Shown piece by piece: positions 58,011-64,000 of a DNA stretch of 64,000 bases (position 1 is its first letter; every line of letters starts with the position of its first letter). The notes below the pieces were generated by a model that was given only the letters and a program-made list of their open reading frames with translations, was not told where the DNA came from and ran no database searches. This stretch comes from Hydractinia symbiolongicarpus (lineage: Eukaryota > Cnidaria > Hydrozoa > Anthoathecata > Hydractiniidae). The DNA lies in the NCBI RefSeq assembly GCF_029227915.1, contig NC_079878.1, positions 14,692,001 to 14,756,000 of the forward strand, given 5' to 3'. The position numbers and the translations under genes were made by a program.

Positions 58011-59683
58011 AAGGGCACTCCAGTGAAAAAAAAAATATTTAAAAAAATGTTACTTTGATTAACCAATACATAAATATGTCAAAATAAACCTTTTACAATC
58101 GTTAAAAATCTTTATTTATACCTTAAACATCTTCAATTTCAAATAAATTTGCAAGGTTGCGTGAAGTCGAAAGGACTAGGTCCGAATAAATGAGCATACG
58201 TCACATCGTGCAGAAAGTCGGTGAGCTCAGCAGGCACACCTAAAGGTTTGTTTACTTACTGTTTACATTGTTCGTTGATAACACGTCTCTAATAATGACA
58301 AAGATTATAACTCAGAAAACTTAGAATCGGATAATTCTCTTCATGAAAAAGACTTTACAAAGCCACAGCCATACGACTTCGAACCTCTTGTGTCTCACAA
58401 GAGAGCAACGTTCTTAGCAAAATATTTTCTTTTTAAAAAAATAAAAAATACATTTAATCGCTTTTTTTACGTTCTTTTTTTCAAATAACTTTACATTTGC
58501 TTCAGTAAAAAATCTTTCCTACTTCTACAAGCCAATTTATTTTTGTATCACAGTTCAGCAATACATTTCTCCAGAAGTGCTTTTTTGCGCACAAATGCAA
58601 ACAAATTTTATATACCGTTTAAATTTTCTCCATGATGGAGGACCATTGAAATGCGTAATCGAAAGATTGAATAATGTTTGTGGTGATAAGTTGGTAAAAC
58701 GGGGGTATGAATATTGTATAATTAAAACTCATTCTATTGATTATAGTAGGTCATAAATGCGTTGCAGAAGCTACTGATTGATAAGTGGTTTTTTGACAAA
58801 GCTGTTTTAGAAACTACAGCATTGGCATCACATGCAGCCTTAAACAGTAACAAAGAATGAAGAAAATTGGCACATTTACCCCCTGGCAGGTCCTTCCATC
58901 AAAAGGCTTCTTTTTTGAAAACAAAGCATAGAAACTTGAGCGCTATGAAAGATACATGTGTAGCTAACTAGAAAACTTTTTTGTCAGTGTTTGTATTGGA
59001 GATTGGTATAATGTTTTTCCATTTAATATAAAAATGTACAAAACGCTATTTGGTTGTGTTTTGTGGATACAAGTACAAAATAATGAAATGAGAAGAAATG
59101 AGAAACTTTGATCGCGTTCACTAGCTAAAATGGCATTTTCACGAAGTGGCAGTATTTTAATATGAAGTTTATTTCCTGGAGATCTTATTTAAAAGAACTA
59201 TCTGTGAAGTGCGACAAACAAATATAAAAACTTTGTTAACTTGGTAGATCACCTGCACCTCGTTTGTTTAGCCATTTTGTCTGATTTCTTTTTTTTTAAC
59301 AAACGGGATTCTGTGAAAACTGACTTCTTTACACTTCTCTGATCGGTTGGTACATCGAAACGCAGAGCAACTAATCATTTTTTTAAGATTTAAACGTAAA
59401 TCACATACAAAAGCGATTTTTATGTAAGCTATAGGTCTGAACATGAACGTTCTCTGCACTCGCTTAAATTTTCTGCACGATGTGATGTCATTATTTATAA
59501 TCGGGTCCAGTCCTAAATGAAATCTTGTCTGTCTGTTATGAGGAAAAAATTGAATTTGCAAAGGCTAGTATAACAGTTTTAAATAAGGAAAACCAGTGAA
59601 GTTTTTTTTTTTTGATTTCTTATGCTTTTCTGAGTATGTATAAAACAAAAAAGAAAAAAAGTGATTTTCACTGGAGTTCCCTT
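58011..59683. mobile_element. Kolobok-type DNA transposon with TTAA duplication
   Basis: TTAA at 58007-58010 and 59684-59687. Inside, left AAGGGCACTCCAGTGAAAA and right CACTGGAGTTCCCTT are complementary with one difference. A TTAA duplication, an R-GGG terminus and an internal THAP domain fit the Kolobok superfamily. The minus strand holds a broken THAP domain (59378-59130). The plus strand near 58300-58420 gives DSLHEK-like acidic text with QPYDFEPLVS, reminiscent of proteins carrying that motif in cnidarian Kolobok-linked genes. The catalytic core is missing, so the copy is defective. Confidence 0.75.
59130..59378 (-). pseudogene. THAP zinc-finger domain of the Kolobok element (broken)
   Basis: From ATG 59378: MISCSAFRCTNRSEKCKEVS, FHRIPFVKKKEIRQ, then a one-base frameshift, then KWLNKRGAGDLPS, a stop, and FYICLSHFTDSSFK. 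This gives the C-x4-C pair, the F-H-R-I-P loop, the W and the C-x2-H pair of a C2CH THAP domain, in order and at usual spacing. Frameshift and stop make it inactive. THAP domains bind DNA and are typical of P-element and Kolobok transposases. Confidence 0.7.
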
Positions 59684-59687
59684 TTAA

Positions 59688-60640
59688 TTATAGTTTCAAA
59701 ATTTTTTCTGAATTTTTGTAGCGTAAAATTTAATTTTATTGTGAAATGTAATATTAATAATGTAAACAAAATCAAAAAAGTGGGATAGCTTTTTAAAAGT
59801 TTCTTTAAGGGATGCTTTGTCATATTTGAAATGCTTGTTGATATTTTTTAGATTTTTTTGAATATGTTCTTCACATCACTTAAGTCATAAATTAAAACAA
59901 CATGTGACACTTAAAAAATAACTCTTTTCCTTTGACTGTCTATTTACTTATTACTTATCAGTACAACATATCCCAAGTTTAAGTTAGTTGTTTTATTTCA
60001 GCTCTTTCAGTTCTTTGATTTGTTTGTCTGTCCCATGCCTGTCACAATTGCCTAGTTAAATGCAGTTAAAATAACAATATAATACTTATTTGTTTGATTT
60101 GTAAAATGTTTGTGTAAACATTTGTGAATGTTTCGACTCATGATTTTATGTATACCTAAAGACTGCCTGGATGCAGTCCTATGGTCCACAATGCTGTGAA
60201 GGCTGACCTTGACGACAGCAAAATTTTGTTGGAGAGTTTTTTAGACCTCACCATAAGGGTCTATTTTTTTCAACAAGATATCTGGCTACAAATACCACAA
60301 ATCCCACCATTTTCAGTCTTTTTTCATTTTTTTCAGTCTTTTGTGGTACTTGTATCTGAATTTCTTTGGCTTCCTGGGAAGCAATGCAAACGTAGTATTG
60401 GTGGTACTCATAGCTAAACTAACCTGGACTTCCAGTGTAAACCTTCATGTTCCGACTTCCAACTTTCAGCCATTTTATTCTGATAAAACGCAGCAATCAT
60501 AGTAATTTATTCGCAAAAAGTTACCATATTTAAAATAATTATTTTATGATTATGCTTGTTGCGTATTAATATAATTAATTCGGAATATAAATAAACAGCA
60601 AAGCAATCAAATCAAAAAAATGCATGTGCGCTTTTTGTTG
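59688..60640. other. Non-coding stretch
   Basis: No gene recognised. The open frame on the plus strand at 60181-60417 has only low-complexity hydrophobic text and is not called. Confidence 0.5.
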
Positions 60641-60648
60641 ATATTAAA

Positions 60649-61190
60649 ATGAATATGAGTGATTGTGATAAAGAATTTTCAACAATTGATCAAAGTATCT
60701 TTAAAAACTGGAGTTTAGAAGAAAAAAGAATGCGGATACCCCCATTGAAGCTAAAATTGCTGGCTGCAACAACATCCACAGCAACAATTAAAAAGAATCA
60801 AGGAGAAAAAAGGAAAAAACGAACATAAAGTCCCAAGTGCTTCAAATCAACCAGAAAATAATGGAAAAGAAGTTCCCCTTTTATTAGAGGGCAGATCTCA
60901 ATAAAGCATTATCTATTTATCAAAAACACAAGGAGAAATTTGGTAATGTTTGCTATAAGCAAAAGCAAGTATGGCAAGTTATCGCCAACGAGATAGTGAT
61001 TGAGATGAAAGCGAACGGATATGGAGAAGACTTGATGTTTAAGCAATACAAAAAAACTGTTGATCATAATTGACAATCAGGTAATGATAGAAAAACATGC
61101 AAGTATTATAACAAATTCATTGAGATTCTGGGAAATAAGGCAAACGTCACCCCTGCCGTTACTGTCAGCCCATGAGAGGAAATACCATTT
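60649..61190 (+). pseudogene. Myb/SANT-like DNA-binding protein relic (transposon-associated type)
   Basis: From ATG 60649 an ORF of about 59 codons ends at TAA near 60826. Beyond a frame change, near 60900-61175, the plus strand reads KALSIYQKHKEKFGNVCYKQ, KQVWQVIANEIVIEMKANGY, YKKTVDHN, stop, SGNDRKTCKYYNKFIEILGN and KANVTPAVTVS. This is the Myb/SANT-like domain seen in Harbinger accessory proteins and their domesticated relatives, where Y-K-K-T-x-D-H-N, S-G-N-D-R-K-T-C and I-L-G-x-K are conserved. The internal stop and frameshift, and the loss of the first helix's usual W, show a dead copy. No TIRs were found around it. Confidence 0.6.
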
Positions 61191-62593
61191 CCAAATGGAC
61201 ACTCTCTGCGTCAGAATACTTCGGTATTACAATCTCGAAATAATTAAGAATACGGTTTCCAGCTTGCCTTTCTGCTGTTGTATTTGAATAATGCTGGTAT
61301 TAAATGTAAAAATTCTTCATCTGAATCACTATTGTAACTCGGCCATGTTTGTTTACAAACTAATATATTCGGATAATTTATGCAAATGACAACAAAATAA
61401 TTATTTTATTTTCGAACTATCTATTTTCAAAATGGCGAACTAATGTGGTGGTGTTCGTGGCCAGATATCATTTTTTTTTCAGCCCTAGTAAGCGTCGTTA
61501 GTGCATGTGGTATTTGTAACTGTTTTCTAAGTTGAAGAAAAAGAACCCTAAGTACTAACTTTTTTCAACTTATTAATCCATTACTATCAAATTTTTTTGA
61601 AGAAAACAAGACTTTGTTAAAAATACATACGATGCATATGACGGATAGAAAATTAATAAATTTCTGGAAATTGCACCAGTTTTGATAGTCCCTTATGTTG
61701 AGAATCCTTAAAAATCCTTTTCCAAAGAGAAAGTTTGTTCATTGTGTTAAGGACCAATTTTTTTAGAATTGTTAGCAGAAAACTCCTGGAATCCCTTGGG
61801 ATTTCTTTTTGGAAAGAGCGGTAACACTGTACATCAATATATTAATAGGTTATGTCTGTGTGTAACACCAATAGTGGACATGTTCATTTCCCTTTGATTT
61901 ACACATTTTGCAAGATTTTTTTCATAACGTAATTTTTATCACAGTGGCATAGTCCTCCATTTAGTCAAAACATGATGGAATAAACCCTCACTTATCAATC
62001 TCTCATCTCCTGCATAAATAACTAGGGACTACCTAGGGCCAAAATGTGACCAATTTACTAAATTTGGGAGAACCCAACTGTTTTAAAATATCTCAGTTAA
62101 AAATGTCATAAAAAACTTTTACACCCTGATATCTCTTTAAGGTAGTGACTGCTACAAACTTAAAACTTCTATATAAACTTTTATCTAGACAAAAATAAAG
62201 AAAACATATACCTTTTTTACAGTTTTTGTTTAAAACCCATGTAAACAAAACTTTATTTCACATGGCCATGTCGAAGCACAGCTATGTTCGTTCTCAAAGT
62301 TAGCACGCAAAAAAGATGGGTCAAAAATTTAATATGCATAATTATGCGTTTGACGTCAGTGGTCGTATACTTAAAAGACTGAAAAGGAAAAGCGGTATTA
62401 AACCCCTGGAAATAATCGCATGCGAGGGCAGAGCACGAATGGGGTAGAGGAGAGAAAGAACACTGAATTTATTTATGTGTTTCTTGTTTTTTTTTTGTTT
62501 TTGTTTTTTATCATAGTTTTATACGTTTGTGTTTTAACGAATGTTCAATAATAACGTCTCTAGAAGGTCTATCAACCAGAGCGATTTTTCACG
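61191..62593. other. Non-coding stretch with repeat copy at about 61990-62180
   Basis: The repeat (ACTAGGGACTACCTAGG, GTGACCAATTTACTAAATTT, AAAAACTTTTACACCCTGAT) is the third member of the family at 39865 and 57580. AATAAA on the minus strand near 62468-62474 can serve the THAP gene. Otherwise nothing recognised. Confidence 0.45.
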
Positions 62594-63937
62594 TTACCGT
62601 TTTCTTCTTTTTCGGGCACTTGCTTTACTTCCACCAGCCGCGGGCACAACAATCTTCCGGATAATATAGTGAAGATACCCAAACGATTTTTCCTCCTTCA
62701 CAGGCTTCGCAACGAATCGTTTTGTAGGCTTAGAATAGAAAACTTCAAATAATGGCTTCATTGTGCCTTCCTGGTCTATTTGAACTTTCTACAAAGCAAG
62801 CAATACGTAAACTTATCACCGTGCATTATTACATGTAAAATATCTTTCTAAAGTATTCCACTCACCTGTGCCCTGTTACACTGTTCACTTGGTCCATCCG
62901 CACTATTATCAGGTATGTTGTCTTCCTCGCTTTTGTTATCATTATTTTCCATTTGTGTTGAATTTAAATTCGCAGCTAAATCAAATGATATAGAAACTCC
63001 AAGAATTTTTAAGAAATTTGAAACTTCTGCCGGACTGTTTAACTGAAAGGAACGATGGCAAAGACTCATCGTTCCACTTTGTAAATCTTCATCTTCTTCT
63101 TCACTGTTGACATCAACACTCTCATCAAGACGTTCTGTTCCACTCTCTAAATAAAAAGTCGACGTGTTATTCTTCTTTCTTTCTTGATCAATCTTGTATT
63201 GCAAAAATTATTGGTTTCATATCAGAAGAAAATGTGTAAAAACAAATTTGTACTTACCATATGTTAAAGATGACTCTGTCTGTGACGCTTGGGTTGCTGC
63301 ATTGGAATAACGAATTGGTGGTGTTTGTGTTTGTGCAATTACGTCAGGTTTGGAGTTCACTTGTACGCCATAATCGCGAACTTTCAGATGCACTTGTGTT
63401 GCGACATTTCGTGTAGCTGGTTTGTACCATCGCTCAGTTTGAACACCGATCAAATACGACGAAGAGGAAGAGGAAGAAGTAGAAAATGAACATGATTCCA
63501 CTGGCGAAACAATCGATTGTGATTCTAACGCATAGAGAACAGCCTTTAAAGAAATAAAATTGAACGTAAAAATGTGACATGGATTACTAGCTAATCACAT
63601 TTACTATAGAACATACCTCCTTTTGGAATCTTGCTTCCACTCTCCTTTTTGAAACTCGTTCATTGGACTTTTTTTTATGTGGAAACAACGTAGGAACAGA
63701 ACCAGGTATCAGCCTTCTTTTTGCTGTTCTATCCTTGTAACACTCCATACTGTTTTGTAATTCAAAGCTTTTATCGAAGCATTCCTCCGTAAAATGGTCG
63801 GAGCACAGCCTCGCAGTCTTTGGCAACTCTGTCATGTTAATCGCTTGGACCCATAATTTGCGTACCTTTGGATTTTGCGGGAGACAAAAGAAACTTTTCT
63901 CTGTTTCCCGTTTATTTTTATTGCTGCAGCCGTACAC
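62594..63937 (-). CDS. THAP-domain protein, four exons, 5' end uncertain
   Basis: Minus-strand exons with matching phases: 63937-63617, 63543-63258, 63182-62866, 62788-62594 (TAA). Together about 372 residues. Introns are GT-AG; the acceptor of exon 3 is weak but is the only one that keeps frame. The N-terminal THAP domain (first 90 residues) shows YGCSNKNKRETEKSFFCLP, the conserved W in RKLWVQAIN, CSDHF (C-x2-H) and SVPTLFP. The first zinc-binding Cys would lie just upstream, where the genomic frame gives Ile, so an upstream exon probably supplies it; the open frame itself begins at GTG, which I take as an internal Val. The middle is Ser/Thr-rich with acidic runs, and the C-terminus is basic (ASARKRRKR), a probable NLS. 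Likely a nuclear DNA-binding protein. Intact splicing suggests a host gene rather than a transposon relic. Confidence 0.7.
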
Positions 63938-64000
63938 TCGTATATCTCGTATTGGTTTTTGAAGAAATCATTTATTTCATTCATTCATTTACTGAAAAAC

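Noticed and set aside
60181-60417. Hydrophobic 78-codon open frame
   Set aside because: Low-complexity Phe-rich text, no motif, no promoter or poly(A) context.

Overview
The window reads as nuclear DNA of an AT-rich invertebrate, most likely a cnidarian and perhaps a hydrozoan. The evidence is spliced genes with GT/AG introns and AATAAA signals, an ANK-LRR-Roc-COR-kinase protein, a homeobox gene, a cystine-knot secreted protein, a cytosolic-type tRNA-His, and a dense load of dead eukaryotic transposons (pogo/Tigger, hAT, Ty3/gypsy, LINEs, Helitrons, Kolobok, MITEs). No bacterial operon, CRISPR array or phage gene is seen. The species assignment is inference.

Layout. 1-12 kb is a transposon graveyard: a TIR-bounded Tigger element with a divergent HIRAN-like gene (1165-3620), a ZNF862/hAT-like relic (4.2-6.5 kb), Ty3/gypsy pieces in both orientations (7.2-10.9 kb) split by a LINE piece, and a 52-bp tandem repeat (11.24-11.47 kb). 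12.1-21.5 kb holds the best gene, an LRRK/ROCO-family kinase whose seven exons join in frame to 1834 residues; its first exon(s) were not found. 21.5-28.9 kb is mostly non-coding but holds three head-to-tail Helitrons (24.7-25.2 kb) and a 5'-truncated LINE (25.7-27.4 kb). A single-exon homeobox gene lies at 28.9-30.2 kb. A second Tigger relic with a HIRAN-like fragment lies at 32.1-34.6 kb on the minus strand. A secreted CTCK protein is at 36.2-36.7 kb (minus). 37-50 kb is almost gene-free. 50.8-51.5 kb has tRNA-His(GTG) with the 3' end of a LINE 45 bp away. At 52.1-52.3 kb two short exons look like the start of a MAX-type bHLH-Zip gene. 52.5-59.7 kb holds several MITEs and a Kolobok element with a broken THAP domain. 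A Myb/SANT-like relic lies at 60.6-61.2 kb. A four-exon THAP gene occupies 62.6-63.9 kb on the minus strand and may run off the right edge.

The host genes (LRRK-like kinase, homeodomain factor, CTCK ligand, candidate MAX, THAP factor) show no common pathway; they look like unrelated neighbours separated by repeats. The most unusual structures are the Tigger/HIRAN pairing seen twice, a perfect fold-back palindrome inside one transposase, and the precise triple Helitron insertion.
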